Notes: generated by a model not told the origin, from the sequence alone. A stretch of 64,000 nt of DNA from Pseudoalteromonas espejiana DSM 9414 (GCF_002221525.1 NZ_CP011028.1:1561001-1625000), one strand, 5' to 3'; shown: positions 36,432-46,377, counted from the stretch's first letter. Numbers and translations: made by a program.

Positions 36432-37218
36432 TAAACTGAGTTATATAAAATGATAAGGTGACATTATGCTCACCTTTTTCTTCGAGTGCTGCCCAGTGCT
36501 CGGGTCTGAACTTCCACGCAAATGGCGTCATCATTATTAAATTTTTAATGTCTGAAAAGTTAAGCGTTACATGCTCTGTAATGAGCGTTTGCGCTGCTTT
36601 TTCAAAACCATTGGGTGTATCAATTTCGGTGTGCTTTGCTACATCAGCGTAAATATATTCTTTTAGCTCTTTGAGATGCCAAGGCCCTGGGCTTGCGACA
36701 ATTAATGTGGCCCCTGGCGCTGCTAAACGAGCCAATTCTTGATCGAACAGCGGAGCAAACACACTCAGTAGGGCGTCTGCTGCTTTCTGTTTAAAAGGCG
36801 CTGTACTAATAGAAGCAACGCTAAAATGGCAATTGGGGTAGCGTTTTGCAGCGTATTTAACTGCTGATTTAGATATATCTACACCATAAACTGCGGCTTG
36901 CGTGTTCGCTGCAACAGCGTGTGTATAAAAGCCTTCGCCACAGCCTAGGTCTATGAGCAAATTAGGATTAAGCTCGCTAATAATATTACTTAATGCGCGT
37001 TGTAAAAAGCCATAAAATCCACGTTCTAAAAATGCACGCCGTGCTTGCACCATTTCTAACGAGTCGCCAGGCTGCTTGGAGTTTTTTTGTTGTACAGGTA
37101 ATAGGTTTACATAGCCTTCTTTAGCAAAATCAAAACTGTGATTATTGCTGCAGCGAAGTGTTGCCCCATGCTTTGCAAGTGAGGTGTTACATAGTGGGCA
37201 TTGGTATTGCAGACTCAT
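36415..37218 (-). CDS. rlmA: 23S rRNA (guanine-N1)-methyltransferase RlmA
   Basis: 267 residues. A zinc-binding N-terminus (CPLCNTSL ... LRCSNNHSFD) is followed by a SAM Rossmann domain (LLIDLGCGEGFYT near residue 88). It methylates G745 of 23S rRNA in E. coli RlmA(I). The first codons overlap the upstream CbiM-like gene by ATGA, and its end overlaps yfbV on the other strand. Confidence 0.92.
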   Translation of the reverse strand: MSLQYQCPLCNTSLAKHGATLRCSNNHSFDFAKEGYVNLLPVQQKNSKQPGDSLEMVQARRAFLERGFYGFLQRALSNIISELNPNLLIDLGCGEGFYTHAVAANTQAAVYGVDISKSAVKYAAKRYPNCHFSVASISTAPFKQKAADALLSVFAPLFDQELARLAAPGATLIVASPGPWHLKELKEYIYADVAKHTEIDTPNGFEKAAQTLITEHVTLNFSDIKNLIMMTPFAWKFRPEHWAALEEKGEHNVTLSFYITQFTKIAL

Positions 37219-37862
37219 TGGCCTAGGTAGTCCTTATCGTAAAATGTTTTGACCCAGTGCGGTCGATAAGTAATCATAATGGTTATGGCCATACCGTTGA
37301 GCATTGCCTCAGGAAACCAAATGATTGCACTTAAATATACGTAGTTATCTGCTAATTCTTGCCAATTGTACTGCCCTATCGCTAAGTAAAATAAAGCGCC
37401 TAAGCTTATTTTTATACACGCAATAAAACCGGCGGTTATAAACGCGCAAACAAATATGTATACAAAAAAGTGACGAGGTAAATACTGATAGCTCAGTATA
37501 AAGCTAAGGTAGCTTAATACTGTAGGAATAAATGCACCAATTAACAGCTGCAGAGGAAGTAACTCGAGATCTATTTGGCCAAAAGAGAATAATAATCCAG
37601 ATGCGAGTAAGCTGCATAAAATAGTTAACCGCCAACCTAAAATTAAAGTAGCTGCGGTTACGCCTAAAATGTGTAAATCAAGCCCAGTTAAAATACCGGC
37701 TTTAATTTGCCAAAGAACAGCAAAAACGAGCGCACACGCCAGCACACCCGTTTGGCGTGCAGGCGTAGTATAAAGTGCTTTGTAGGTGTTTTTATCAAAA
37801 CTTATAAAGGTAATGATTAAAACAAGGGCCCAAAGTAGCCCTTGTGTAATGTCAGTAAACAT
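37215..37862 (-). CDS. CbiM-like energy-coupling-factor permease-type membrane protein
   Basis: 215 residues with six or more hydrophobic helices. The GLDLHILGVTAATLILG segment near residue 61 is the CbiM/NikM-like motif, where the His would bind metal in true family members. No CbiQ/CbiO partners are adjacent, so a cobalt or nickel transport role is unproven. It lies between xthA and rlmA with overlaps or gaps of only a few bases. Confidence 0.7.
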   Translation of the reverse strand: MFTDITQGLLWALVLIITFISFDKNTYKALYTTPARQTGVLACALVFAVLWQIKAGILTGLDLHILGVTAATLILGWRLTILCSLLASGLLFSFGQIDLELLPLQLLIGAFIPTVLSYLSFILSYQYLPRHFFVYIFVCAFITAGFIACIKISLGALFYLAIGQYNWQELADNYVYLSAIIWFPEAMLNGMAITIMITYRPHWVKTFYDKDYLGQ

Positions 37863-37867
37863 TAAAG

Positions 37868-38674
37868 CTATTTAAAAGTAGACCAAATAGGTGCATGATC
37901 CGACGGCTTTTCAATTCCGCGCAGTTCATAATCTATCCCTGTATCTACACAACGAGCAGCAAGGTCGTGCGTAGCAAGTACTACGTCAATACGTAAGCCT
38001 CTATTATCAACAAACCCTTTAGAGCGGTAATCAAACCAAGAGTATTGATCGTTTGTTTCGGGGTTTTGCTCTCTAAAAGTATCTTTAAAGCCCCAATTTA
38101 ATAATGTTGCTAACCACTCACGCTCTTCTGGTTGGAAAGAGCATTTACCTGTTTTTAACCAGCGCTTAGCGTTTACATCACCGATGCCAATATCTAGGTC
38201 GGTAGGGGAGATGTTTATGTCGCCCATTACAATTACGTCTTGATCTGGAGTGTGGTTAGTTTCAAGGTGGGTCATTAAGTCTTTGTAAAACTGGCGTTTA
38301 TAAGGAAACTTTGTTTCATGGTTAATGTTGTCACCTTGAGGGAAATAACCATTCATTACAGTTAAGTCACGGCCGTTATCTTGCTCTACGGTCACACTTA
38401 TCATGCGCTTTTGAGACTCTTCGGTATCTGTTGCAAACCCTTTTAAGACCGATTTTGGCTCTTTTTTGCATAACATTGCCACACCATAGTGAGCTTTTTG
38501 GCCATGAAAATAAACGTGATACCCCATCTTCTCAACGTCTTCTAGCGGGAATGCTTCATCATGAACTTTAATTTCTTGCAGCCCAATTACGTCTGGCTGA
38601 TGTTTATCTATAATTGCTTGTAACTGATGTAAGCGTGCGCGCAGACCATTGATATTGAAAGAAATAACCTTCAT
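37868..38674 (-). CDS. xthA: Exodeoxyribonuclease III
   Basis: 268 residues, the same length as E. coli Xth. It has the AP-endonuclease motifs [20 protein letters not shown] (metal-binding Glu), [13 protein letters not shown] and SDHAPIW (catalytic His). It repairs AP sites and 3'-blocked ends. First gene of the apparent xthA-CbiM-like-rlmA run. Confidence 0.95.
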   Translation of the reverse strand: MKVISFNINGLRARLHQLQAIIDKHQPDVIGLQEIKVHDEAFPLEDVEKMGYHVYFHGQKAHYGVAMLCKKEPKSVLKGFATDTEESQKRMISVTVEQDNGRDLTVMNGYFPQGDNINHETKFPYKRQFYKDLMTHLETNHTPDQDVIVMGDINISPTDLDIGIGDVNAKRWLKTGKCSFQPEEREWLATLLNWGFKDTFREQNPETNDQYSWFDYRSKGFVDNRGLRIDVVLATHDLAARCVDTGIDYELRGIEKPSDHAPIWSTFK

Positions 38675-38915
38675 AAAATTTACCTTTAATTAGACTCTGT
38701 TTTTATAACTAAATTGTATCAGTAATTTAGACTACATAACATGATCGAAATGAGAAAATAGCTGCGCAAATGTTGATCAAATGGTGGCTAAAGTTTAAAC
38801 ATTGTAAATGCTTTATTAATTATTTAAATAAATAAAAAATTCAATTGATCTCCTTATTATTGAATATATAATGCGCAAAAATTACTTGTTTAGTCGTTCA
38901 AATAGGATCTCTCTC

Positions 38916-39347
38916 ATGAAAACACAATTACTTTTAGCTACTGCATTATTAGCGTCTGCATCTGTATCTGCACAAAGCAACACTTACTTCAGCCAAGATA
39001 ACAAACTTGAGTCTAAGTTATGTGTTTTAAGTGCGAATGAAGGTTTTACTGCGGCTCGTAAAGAAGCTGCACAACACGGTGTTTACTTATCGCGTTTTTC
39101 AAAAAGTGTATTATGTAATGGCCAAGACATTCGTGACATTGCTAAAAAAGCAACGTCTAGCCAAGTAAAAGAATCAAAGGTTGAAGTATTCGCTAAAGAT
39201 GCTCACCAAGAAACACAGTTATGTATGACTGCACTTAAAAAAGGTTTAGCGCCAGTACGTCAAAAAATTGGTAATTTAAACTCTTTAAAGTGTAATGGTC
39301 AAAACGTAACTGAGTTTGTAAAGCGTTACCAAAACGCTGCCATTTAA
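38916..39347 (+). CDS. Secreted DUF3718-like protein with two Cys-pair repeats
   Basis: 143 residues with a signal peptide (MKTQLLLATALLASASVSA). Two similar units follow (LCVLSANEGFTAARKEAA ... VLCNGQDI and LCMTALKKGLAPVRQKIG ... LKCNGQNV), each with a Cys at both ends that could form a disulfide. I use ATG 38916 after AGGA; an in-frame ATG at 38871 would add 15 residues before the signal. Role unknown, presumed periplasmic. It has its own terminator. Confidence 0.75.
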   Translation: MKTQLLLATALLASASVSAQSNTYFSQDNKLESKLCVLSANEGFTAARKEAAQHGVYLSRFSKSVLCNGQDIRDIAKKATSSQVKESKVEVFAKDAHQETQLCMTALKKGLAPVRQKIGNLNSLKCNGQNVTEFVKRYQNAAI

Positions 39348-39375
39348 TTTTTAAGCTTTAAATTAGCTTTATAGA

Positions 39376-39405
39376 AAATGCCCGGTTTATACCGGGTATT
39401 TTTTT
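39376..39405 (+). terminator. Intrinsic terminator after the DUF3718-like gene
   Basis: CCCGGT-TTAT-ACCGGG stem with a three-base extension, followed by a T-run. Confidence 0.85.
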
Positions 39406-39571
39406 GCAAAAATTACAAGGTAAGCTGCAATCATTGCAAAGCTAAGTAATTGATAACTGTATATAAAACATCCTTTTAAAGGCTAAGTGGCTGTTTTTTG
39501 GTAAGTTATATGTTCTGGCATCAGACTTGTATTAGTTAAAGTGACATTTACTAACTACAAGGATACGTCTT

Positions 39572-40093
39572 ATGAAAAAGTTAACACTCGCAACAACTAT
39601 TTTAGCATCTTTGAGCTTAGCGGCTTGTGCCTCAAACCAAGGCTTAGAAAAAATCGATAGCGATTTTGCAAGTTTAGATAACGACAGTGATGGTTATATT
39701 TCAAAAGTAGAAGCAGATGACGACAGCATCTGGGGCCACTTTTCAAATATTGATACCAATATGGATAACGAGATCAGTCGTAAAGAATTTAACGCTTACA
39801 TGCAATTAAATACCGGTAAGGTAGCCACTGACAGTGAAGTTAGTGAATCAGCATTTAAAGCTAAGATAGCAAAGTTTGATAAAATCGAAAATGATTTTAA
39901 GAGCTTAGATAATGACAAAAATGGTTACATTTCAGTAGAAGAAGCTGACGATGATGACATTTCAAACCATTTTGGTTACATGGATGGAAATAACGATAAA
40001 CGCATCAGCAAAGGTGAGTTTAAAGGTTATATTAAAAAATACGGTAAAGCCGTAGCTGAAGATGATGCTCTTAAGGTATTAAGACACAGCTAA
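39572..40093 (+). CDS. EF-hand lipoprotein (calmodulin-like)
   Basis: 173 residues. The lipoprotein signal LASLSLAACASN is followed by four EF-hand-type loops: DNDSDGYISKVE, DTNMDNEISRKE, DNDKNGYISVEE and DGNNDKRISKGE. Loops 1 and 3 are close to canonical; 2 and 4 lack the Gly at position 6. It is expected to bind Ca2+ at the outer membrane or in the periplasm. Partner unknown. Confidence 0.8.
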   Translation: MKKLTLATTILASLSLAACASNQGLEKIDSDFASLDNDSDGYISKVEADDDSIWGHFSNIDTNMDNEISRKEFNAYMQLNTGKVATDSEVSESAFKAKIAKFDKIENDFKSLDNDKNGYISVEEADDDDISNHFGYMDGNNDKRISKGEFKGYIKKYGKAVAEDDALKVLRHS

Positions 40094-40115
40094 TATTACC
40101 TAAATGAGTTAATAA

Positions 40116-40145
40116 AAACAGCCAGCATTAATTGCTGGCTTTTTT
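40116..40145 (+). terminator. Intrinsic terminator after the EF-hand gene
   Basis: AGCCAGCA-TTAAT-TGCTGGCT stem followed by TTTTTT. Confidence 0.88.
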
Positions 40146-40242
40146 GTGCATTTAATTTAGATAAAAGGCAGATATATTTTCCACCTTTTATGATGTTCTG
40201 TCATAATAGATGGCTGTGTATTTTAAAGGGCTGAGCAAAATT

Positions 40243-40833
40243 ATGGCAGGTCGTCGAATTAGTGACGAGCAATTAATTGAGATCATTGAAGCGGCTATAT
40301 TTGTCGCAGACAAACCAGTTAGTAAGCGCCATTTAAAAGACACAGTACTTGCTGATTTAGCACTATCAATGGCAAGAATTAACGCAGCAATTGAAGCTAT
40401 AGAAAGCCATTTTCAGACACGAGGTATACGCCTTGTAGAAGTTGGCAGCGGTTATCGGTTTCAGGCTTGTAGTAGCTTAAGCCCTTGGCTGAGCAATTTA
40501 TGGCAAGAACGAGCGCCTAAGTATTCGCGCGCGCTTTTAGAAACTTTGTCGTTAATAGCCTACAGGCAACCAATAACACGTGGTGAAATAGAGCAAGTAA
40601 GAGGCGTTACTACCGGCTCAGCAATTATAAAAACCCTTCTCGAGCGAGAGTGGGTAAAAGTGGTAGGGCATAAAGAAGTACCCGGTAAACCGGCACTTTA
40701 TGCTACTACAAAATTATTTTTAGATTATTTTTCGTTAACGGGTTTAGAACAGCTTCCTGCATTGCCAGAGCAACAGCAAAGTAAGATAAACCAGTTATTA
40801 AGTGATCCTTCTGTGAGAGAACCATCCGAATGA
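40243..40833 (+). CDS. scpB: Segregation and condensation protein B
   Basis: 196 residues with tandem winged-helix domains ([48 protein letters not shown]). ScpB works with ScpA and SMC-like proteins in chromosome condensation. I use ATG 40243 ([10 protein letters not shown]), preceded by GAG; an in-frame ATG at 40210 adds 11 residues. scpA, usually directly upstream, is not found here. It overlaps rluB by ATGA. Confidence 0.92.
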   Translation: MAGRRISDEQLIEIIEAAIFVADKPVSKRHLKDTVLADLALSMARINAAIEAIESHFQTRGIRLVEVGSGYRFQACSSLSPWLSNLWQERAPKYSRALLETLSLIAYRQPITRGEIEQVRGVTTGSAIIKTLLEREWVKVVGHKEVPGKPALYATTKLFLDYFSLTGLEQLPALPEQQQSKINQLLSDPSVREPSE

Positions 40834-41699
40834 GTATTCAAGGTGAAAAGTTACAAAAAGTCCTAGCCCGCGCAGGTGTAGGCTCGCGTCGCGAAATGGA
40901 AAAGTATATTGATGCTAACCGCGTTAGTGTTAACGGTAAAGTTGCCAAGTTAGGTGACCGTGTTGAAGAAACCGATTTAATTCGTGTTGATGGCCACACT
41001 GTAAAAATTGAAGAAAAAGCAGACCGTATTTGTCGCGTTATTATGTATAACAAACCAGAAGGTGAGTTAAGTACACGTAAAGACCCAGAAGGGCGCCGTA
41101 CTGTTTTTGACCGCCTACCACGCATTGATGGCGAGCGCTGGATTGCGGTTGGCCGATTAGATATAAATACCGCAGGTTTAATGTTATTTACTAACGATGG
41201 TGAAATGGCTAATCGTTTAATGCACCCAAGCTACGAAGTTGAACGTGAATATTCAGCGCGTGTATTTGGTGAAGTAACTAACGAAACAATTAAAAATTTA
41301 ACACGTGGTGTAGAGCTTGAAGATGGACCCGCTAAATTCTTAAATATTAAACCGTTAGGCGGTGAAGGAATTAACCGTTGGTACAATGTTACGCTAAACG
41401 AAGGACGTAACCGCGAAGTTCGTCGATTATGGCAATCGCAAGATGTTGAAGTGTCACGCCTTATTCGTATTCGTTACGGTAAATTAGAGCTTGATAAACG
41501 CCTACCACAAGGTGGTTGGGCTGAACTTGATTTAGAAACGGTAAACTATTTACGTAAAACCGTGAAGTTAGGGCGCGAAACTCAAACTAAGCTATCGGTA
41601 ATGCCAGAAAAGCGTAAAGATAAACGCGCTAAAATAAACCAAATTCGTAAAGCGGTTAAAAAGCATAACCAACGCGTTAAGCAAACAAAGCGTAAATAG
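40830..41699 (+). CDS. rluB: 23S rRNA pseudouridine(2605) synthase
   Basis: 289 residues. An S4 RNA-binding domain ([19 protein letters not shown]) is followed by the RsuA-type catalytic core with [18 protein letters not shown] (catalytic Asp). The basic C-terminal tail (about residue 250 onward) is typical of RluB. It is translationally coupled to scpB and ends at a strong terminator. Confidence 0.95.
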   Translation: MSIQGEKLQKVLARAGVGSRREMEKYIDANRVSVNGKVAKLGDRVEETDLIRVDGHTVKIEEKADRICRVIMYNKPEGELSTRKDPEGRRTVFDRLPRIDGERWIAVGRLDINTAGLMLFTNDGEMANRLMHPSYEVEREYSARVFGEVTNETIKNLTRGVELEDGPAKFLNIKPLGGEGINRWYNVTLNEGRNREVRRLWQSQDVEVSRLIRIRYGKLELDKRLPQGGWAELDLETVNYLRKTVKLGRETQTKLSVMPEKRKDKRAKINQIRKAVKKHNQRVKQTKRK

Positions 41700-41717
41700 C
41701 TTTTACGATTAGTAATT

Positions 41718-41745
41718 AAAAAGCCGCAATTTATTGCGGCTTTTT
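41718..41745 (+). terminator. Terminator after rluB
   Basis: AAAAAGCCGCAA/TTGCGGCTTTTT with a four-base loop; it also serves the convergent yciK. Confidence 0.9.
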
Positions 41746-41762
41746 AATAAGAAAATAAAATT

Positions 41763-42509
41763 TTACTTTTTAGTTTGTGCGTCGAGTGATTCGCCATTTA
41801 CCTGGGTTGAATCGTCGCTCATAAGGTATAAATAGGTTGGCATTAAATCTTCAGGGCTGGCTAGTTTATCGCGATCCTCTCCTGGGTATGCAGAAGCTCG
41901 CATAGAAGTGCGGGTCGCACCTGGATTAATACAATTTACACGGATATTTGTTTTTCCTACCTCGCATGCCCATGTTTGCATCATGCCTTCTACTGCAAAC
42001 TTAGATATAGCGTAAGGTCCCCAAAATTCACGGCCTTTGCGGCCAACACCAGATGATGTAAATACAATAGAGGCGTTGTCTGACTTACGTAGCACTGGAA
42101 ATAGCGCTTTGGTGATCATAGCTTGCGCTGTCACATTTACTTTCATGATATTCTCAAAAGTAGATGAACAAAAATGCTCAAGTGGCCCCAGTGAACCCAA
42201 TATACCTGCGTTATTTAACAAGCCATCTAATTTACCAAATTGGCTTTCGATTGTTGCGGCAAGGTCACGGTAGTTTTGTTTAGTCGCACCTTTTAAATCC
42301 ATTGGTACGATTGCAGGCTGAGGGTAGCCAGCATTAACAATCTCATCGTAAACGCATTCGAGTTTATTTGTTGTTTTTCCTAATAAAATAACCGTAGCAC
42401 CATGCTTTGCATAGGTAATTGCTGCTACACGACCAATGCCGTCTCCGGCACCAGTAATTAATATCACTTTATTTTGAAGCGCATTTTGAGCTGCTTGATA
42501 AGTTTGCAT
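41763..42509 (-). CDS. yciK: YciK-family short-chain dehydrogenase
   Basis: 248 residues of the SDR fold. GAGDGIGR binds NAD(P), NNAG is the structural motif and YAISK holds the catalytic Tyr-x3-Lys. It matches E. coli YciK in length and in the PMDLKGA and LGPLEH segments. Substrate unknown. Confidence 0.9.
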   Translation of the reverse strand: MQTYQAAQNALQNKVILITGAGDGIGRVAAITYAKHGATVILLGKTTNKLECVYDEIVNAGYPQPAIVPMDLKGATKQNYRDLAATIESQFGKLDGLLNNAGILGSLGPLEHFCSSTFENIMKVNVTAQAMITKALFPVLRKSDNASIVFTSSGVGRKGREFWGPYAISKFAVEGMMQTWACEVGKTNIRVNCINPGATRTSMRASAYPGEDRDKLASPEDLMPTYLYLMSDDSTQVNGESLDAQTKK

Positions 42510-42735
42510 ATAAATACCAATTGATAATTTTTTTTGATTTTAACATAGCAAATCGTCAAGTAATCGAATTTATTGAAAATTTAGGTGGCGGAATTATAAA
42601 CTTTACGTTAAGTTTAACTGGTCTAATGTCTCATTAATAAACTGATTACATTGTTTTAACTTTACTACACTGATTAAACACACTTACTTTGAACGAACAC
42701 ACTATAAAAATAAAGATATGTGCGGAGCTAAAAAT

Positions 42736-45195
42736 ATGAAAAAAATGCTACTCTCACTCTCGGTTACGGCTGCATTAGCAGGCTGTGGCGGCGGAGAAAC
42801 GTTAGAAGATGTTAAAAATGATACAGCCACTATTATCCCAACTGCTACGGTAACTTTTGACCCAGCAAACGGGGTACTGTCTGTTCCTAACGATTTATTA
42901 ATGAGCGGTACTCAAGACGGCACACTTAATATTCCAGGGGAACTAGACGATGATAACGTGTCTATCCCTCGTGCCGCTTATTCAGACCCACAACTTGCAT
43001 TGGGTGCATTAGATGGTTGGTCTTCTCAGGTGCCATTTAAGATTGATTTAACTTTCCCTACGGGTGTATCGCTTGACGAAACGTCAGCTGCAACGCCTGG
43101 CACAGTGCGAATTTTTGAAGTTATTATGGGCGCAAGCCTCACAGATGCAGAATGTTCGGTGGTTACAGCCGGTACTGCATGTAAGTTAGTTGGTGAGCTG
43201 ACTTACGGAGTTGATTTTATCTCTCAAGCATCGGGTGATGCAGTAGCAATTATTCCTCTTAAACCATTTAATGCAGGTAGTTCATACATTAATGTACTAA
43301 CTACTGGCTTGAAAGATTCTCAAGGGCGTTCTATTCAGCCTTCATCAACTTATGCGTCTGTAAGTGAAGAAGCGCCGCTTATTACTGATGCTCAGCTTGG
43401 GCTTCAAGCGGCAGTAAATAGTTATGAAAATGTAGTGGTAAGTTCGGGTGATATCACCAAAGACGACATTATATTTTCTGCTGCGATGACTATTCAATCA
43501 GCAGGGCCTGTACTTGGTACTATTAAACAATTATTAGCAGGTAGTTTGGCAAACCCTGCGACCGTACCAAAAATAACTATCACAGAGTCTGAAGAAACGG
43601 TTAAAGATTTTTTAAAATTTCCTGATATAGCTACTTTTGCACCATTTGATGCTGTTGAATATATTAAAGGCGAGATTACTTTACCTATGTACCTAGGCAC
43701 ACCTACAGGTACAGAAATAAGCGATTTGAATGACACTTACTGGAAAGCTATGTGTTCAAGCCCCGTTGCAGTATTAAATCAATTAGCTTCAGATCAAAAA
43801 TTACGAGATGAAGGTAAGCAAGAAGAAATTGATGCAACTATGTTTGACGAAGGTCCTTATGAAGACGTTTGTCAGCAAATAAATACTCAGCTACATGATT
43901 ATCCAAAAATTGATATTACTCGGCATTTAACTAAATATAACCCAGTTCCACTAGCTCAAAGCTATGAGACTATACCTGTACAAATCACAAAGCCAATTTT
44001 AGCTGATATAAATGTTTATCGTTCAGCTTATAATCTACCTGAGCTTGAAAGTATCCCAGAAGGCGGTTGGCCTGTTGTAATTATGCAACACGGCATTACG
44101 ACAAATAAAGAAAGTATGCTTGCATTAACTGCGCAGCTTTCAATCCAGGGTTTTGCTACCGTTGCAATAGATCATCCTCGCCACGGTGAGCGTGGAATAG
44201 ATGTAGGTGATGATGGCACAGACGATTTTAATGCTACTAGTGGCTCTGTACTTAGCTATATGAATTTAAGTTCATTGCTTGTTGCGCGCGATAGTTTACG
44301 TCAATCTTCAGCTGATTTATTAGGTTTACGTTTAGGGTTAAACTTTATAAATGATACAACGATTAACGCACAAGACGTCACTTACATTGGTCATTCATTA
44401 GGCTCTATTGTCGCTCCTGCATTTATTTCCCAAGCAAATAATCCATTAGCGCCAACGGTTGATCCATTATTTAATGTAAACACAGTAGCACTTGCTAGTG
44501 GCGGTGGCGGTATTGCTAGCTTCTTACTTGAGTCGGCAGCATTTGGTCCATTTATTCAAGGTTCAGTGTTATCTCAAGCTGGCACAACAGAGGCTGACGA
44601 ACTTAATGTATACTTGCAAGGTGCTGCATTGTCTAATTGTGGGGCATTAGCATCAGAAGATAAGGAAGCTTATTTAACGTGTGGTTATAACGAGTATGTA
44701 GCTTCTTTAACTACAGCTGGTGAAACAAGCAAGCTTACTAATATTCAAGATGTGTTTACTCAGTTTGCATTTGCAGCGCAAACAGCGTTAGACAGTGGAG
44801 ACCCAACTAATTACGCATCGGCAGTACAAGCATTAGGTACGCCTGTTTACACAAACGTAGTAGTGGGTGATGGTGGCGATAACAAACCTGATCAAGTTAT
44901 TCCTCCTGCGGCAGCGAATAACCCAATTTCAGGGACTATTCCATTAGCAAACTTTATGGGGCTTGAAACAGTAAGCACTTCACAGCCATTAAGTGAAACA
45001 CCGGCTAGCTACTTAGTTAAATTTACTAAAGGACATCATGGCTCTATTTTAACACCAGCCCAAGATGAAGCCGAAGCGGCTACTGTTGAAGGCAGCGCTG
45101 CCGCAAATGCTGAAATGCAGCTGCAAGTTGCTACTTATTTAGCAGCACGCGGGCGTATGTTACTCGTTACAAACACTGAGGTTGTGACTGATTAA
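42736..45195 (+). CDS. VolA/Pla-1/cef-family surface lipoprotein lipase
   Basis: About 819 residues. The lipobox ALAGCGGG follows a short signal, so it is probably anchored in the outer membrane. An alpha/beta-hydrolase domain in the second half carries MQHGITTNKES, DHPRHGERG and the nucleophile motif GHSLGS near residue 550. Vibrio VolA is a surface lysophospholipase of this family. The N-terminal ~350 residues are a beta-rich domain. The start ATG 42736 has GGAG upstream; the frame also opens at 42718. Confidence 0.82.
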   Translation: MKKMLLSLSVTAALAGCGGGETLEDVKNDTATIIPTATVTFDPANGVLSVPNDLLMSGTQDGTLNIPGELDDDNVSIPRAAYSDPQLALGALDGWSSQVPFKIDLTFPTGVSLDETSAATPGTVRIFEVIMGASLTDAECSVVTAGTACKLVGELTYGVDFISQASGDAVAIIPLKPFNAGSSYINVLTTGLKDSQGRSIQPSSTYASVSEEAPLITDAQLGLQAAVNSYENVVVSSGDITKDDIIFSAAMTIQSAGPVLGTIKQLLAGSLANPATVPKITITESEETVKDFLKFPDIATFAPFDAVEYIKGEITLPMYLGTPTGTEISDLNDTYWKAMCSSPVAVLNQLASDQKLRDEGKQEEIDATMFDEGPYEDVCQQINTQLHDYPKIDITRHLTKYNPVPLAQSYETIPVQITKPILADINVYRSAYNLPELESIPEGGWPVVIMQHGITTNKESMLALTAQLSIQGFATVAIDHPRHGERGIDVGDDGTDDFNATSGSVLSYMNLSSLLVARDSLRQSSADLLGLRLGLNFINDTTINAQDVTYIGHSLGSIVAPAFISQANNPLAPTVDPLFNVNTVALASGGGGIASFLLESAAFGPFIQGSVLSQAGTTEADELNVYLQGAALSNCGALASEDKEAYLTCGYNEYVASLTTAGETSKLTNIQDVFTQFAFAAQTALDSGDPTNYASAVQALGTPVYTNVVVGDGGDNKPDQVIPPAAANNPISGTIPLANFMGLETVSTSQPLSETPASYLVKFTKGHHGSILTPAQDEAEAATVEGSAAANAEMQLQVATYLAARGRMLLVTNTEVVTD

Positions 45196-45219
45196 CCAGC
45201 AAATATATTATTAACCTTT

Positions 45220-45247
45220 AAAAGCCACTGTTTAGTGGCTTTTTTTT
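45220..45247 (+). terminator. Terminator after the VolA-like gene
   Basis: AAAAGCCACT-GTTT-AGTGGCTTTT followed by further T. Confidence 0.88.
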
Positions 45248-45295
45248 GTTATAAAGCATGATAAATTAGCTTAAATTTATAAATGGAGAAACCAG

Positions 45296-46312
45296 TTGGA
45301 ATTTTTATACGAGTACGGTTTGTTTTTTGCTAAAACGGTTACCTTTGTTATTGCCATTGCAATTATTTTAACCCTTATAGTGGGCTCTGCTGTTAGGCCT
45401 AAAGCTAAAAAAGGGGCAATAGAAATAGATGATTTATCTGAGCAGTTAGATGATTTAAAACAGAGCTTTTTAGAAAACACGTTAACTAAAAAAGAGTTAA
45501 AGTTGCATCAAAAAGCATTAAAAGCTGAGTCTAAAAAAACAGCAAATGATGAGCCTAAACCACGTTTATATGTTATTGACTTTATTGGTAGCATGGATGC
45601 ACACGAAGTTGAAAGCCTACGTGAGGAAGTGACTGCCATTATTACTATTGCAAACCCAAAAACAGACAAGGTGCTGGTGCGTTTAGAAAGCGGTGGTGGG
45701 GTAGTACATGGCTATGGCTTAGCAGCCTCTCAGCTACAGCGATTTAAAAATGCGGGTATTAAACTATCTGTATCAATAGATAAAGTTGCAGCAAGCGGTG
45801 GTTACATGATGGCATGTGTTGCAGATGAAATACTTGCAGCACCTTTTGCAATTGTGGGCTCTATTGGGGTTATAGCGCAAATACCTAACTTTAATAAAAT
45901 ATTAAAGAAAAATGATGTGGAGTTTGAGCAAATTACCGCGGGTGAATTTAAACGTACACTCACATTATTTGGAGAAAACACAGATAAAGCACGTGAAAAG
46001 TTTCGTGATGAAATAGAACAAACACATGGCCTGTTCAAGGATTTTGTAAGTACACAGCGTCCAAGCTTAAATATTGATAATGTTGCCACTGGTGAGCATT
46101 GGTTTGCTACTCAAGCTATTGAAAAAGGCTTAGTGGATGTTATAAAAACCAGTGACGATGCATTGTTAGAGCAACAAGCCGAGCGCCAAATTTATAAAGT
46201 TAAATACAAGGTTAAAAAGGGCTTAAGCGATAAACTGGCAATAGGTTTAAGCAGCGGTGTAAATAAAGCGGGTGTTAATTTAATGTCGCGTTTTAAATCG
46301 ATAAACCCATAA
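45296..46312 (+). CDS. sohB: Signal-peptide-peptidase-like serine protease SohB
   Basis: 338 residues. An N-terminal membrane helix (residues 10-32) precedes an S49 protease domain with the nucleophile Ser in KVAASGGYMMACVAD near residue 168 and the general-base Lys further on (AGEFKRTLTLFG). The start is TTG 45296: the protein reads MEFLYEYGLFFAKTV, matching the E. coli SohB N-terminus, with GGAG upstream. It is a periplasm-facing membrane protease. Confidence 0.92.
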   Translation: MEFLYEYGLFFAKTVTFVIAIAIILTLIVGSAVRPKAKKGAIEIDDLSEQLDDLKQSFLENTLTKKELKLHQKALKAESKKTANDEPKPRLYVIDFIGSMDAHEVESLREEVTAIITIANPKTDKVLVRLESGGGVVHGYGLAASQLQRFKNAGIKLSVSIDKVAASGGYMMACVADEILAAPFAIVGSIGVIAQIPNFNKILKKNDVEFEQITAGEFKRTLTLFGENTDKAREKFRDEIEQTHGLFKDFVSTQRPSLNIDNVATGEHWFATQAIEKGLVDVIKTSDDALLEQQAERQIYKVKYKVKKGLSDKLAIGLSSGVNKAGVNLMSRFKSINP

Positions 46313-46319
46313 AATACTT

Positions 46320-46363
46320 ATACCAATCCTCAAAATAGATCACTTAATTAAGCGAATTGGTAT
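46320..46363 (+). repeat. Short MITE-like repeat, internal-deletion copy
   Basis: 44 bp ending in ATACCAAT and ATTGGTAT. Read on the minus strand it matches the left ~38 bp of the full repeat at 56023 and then passes straight to the right terminus, so it is an internal deletion of that element. Confidence 0.75.
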
Positions 46364-46377
46364 TAATTATAAACAAT

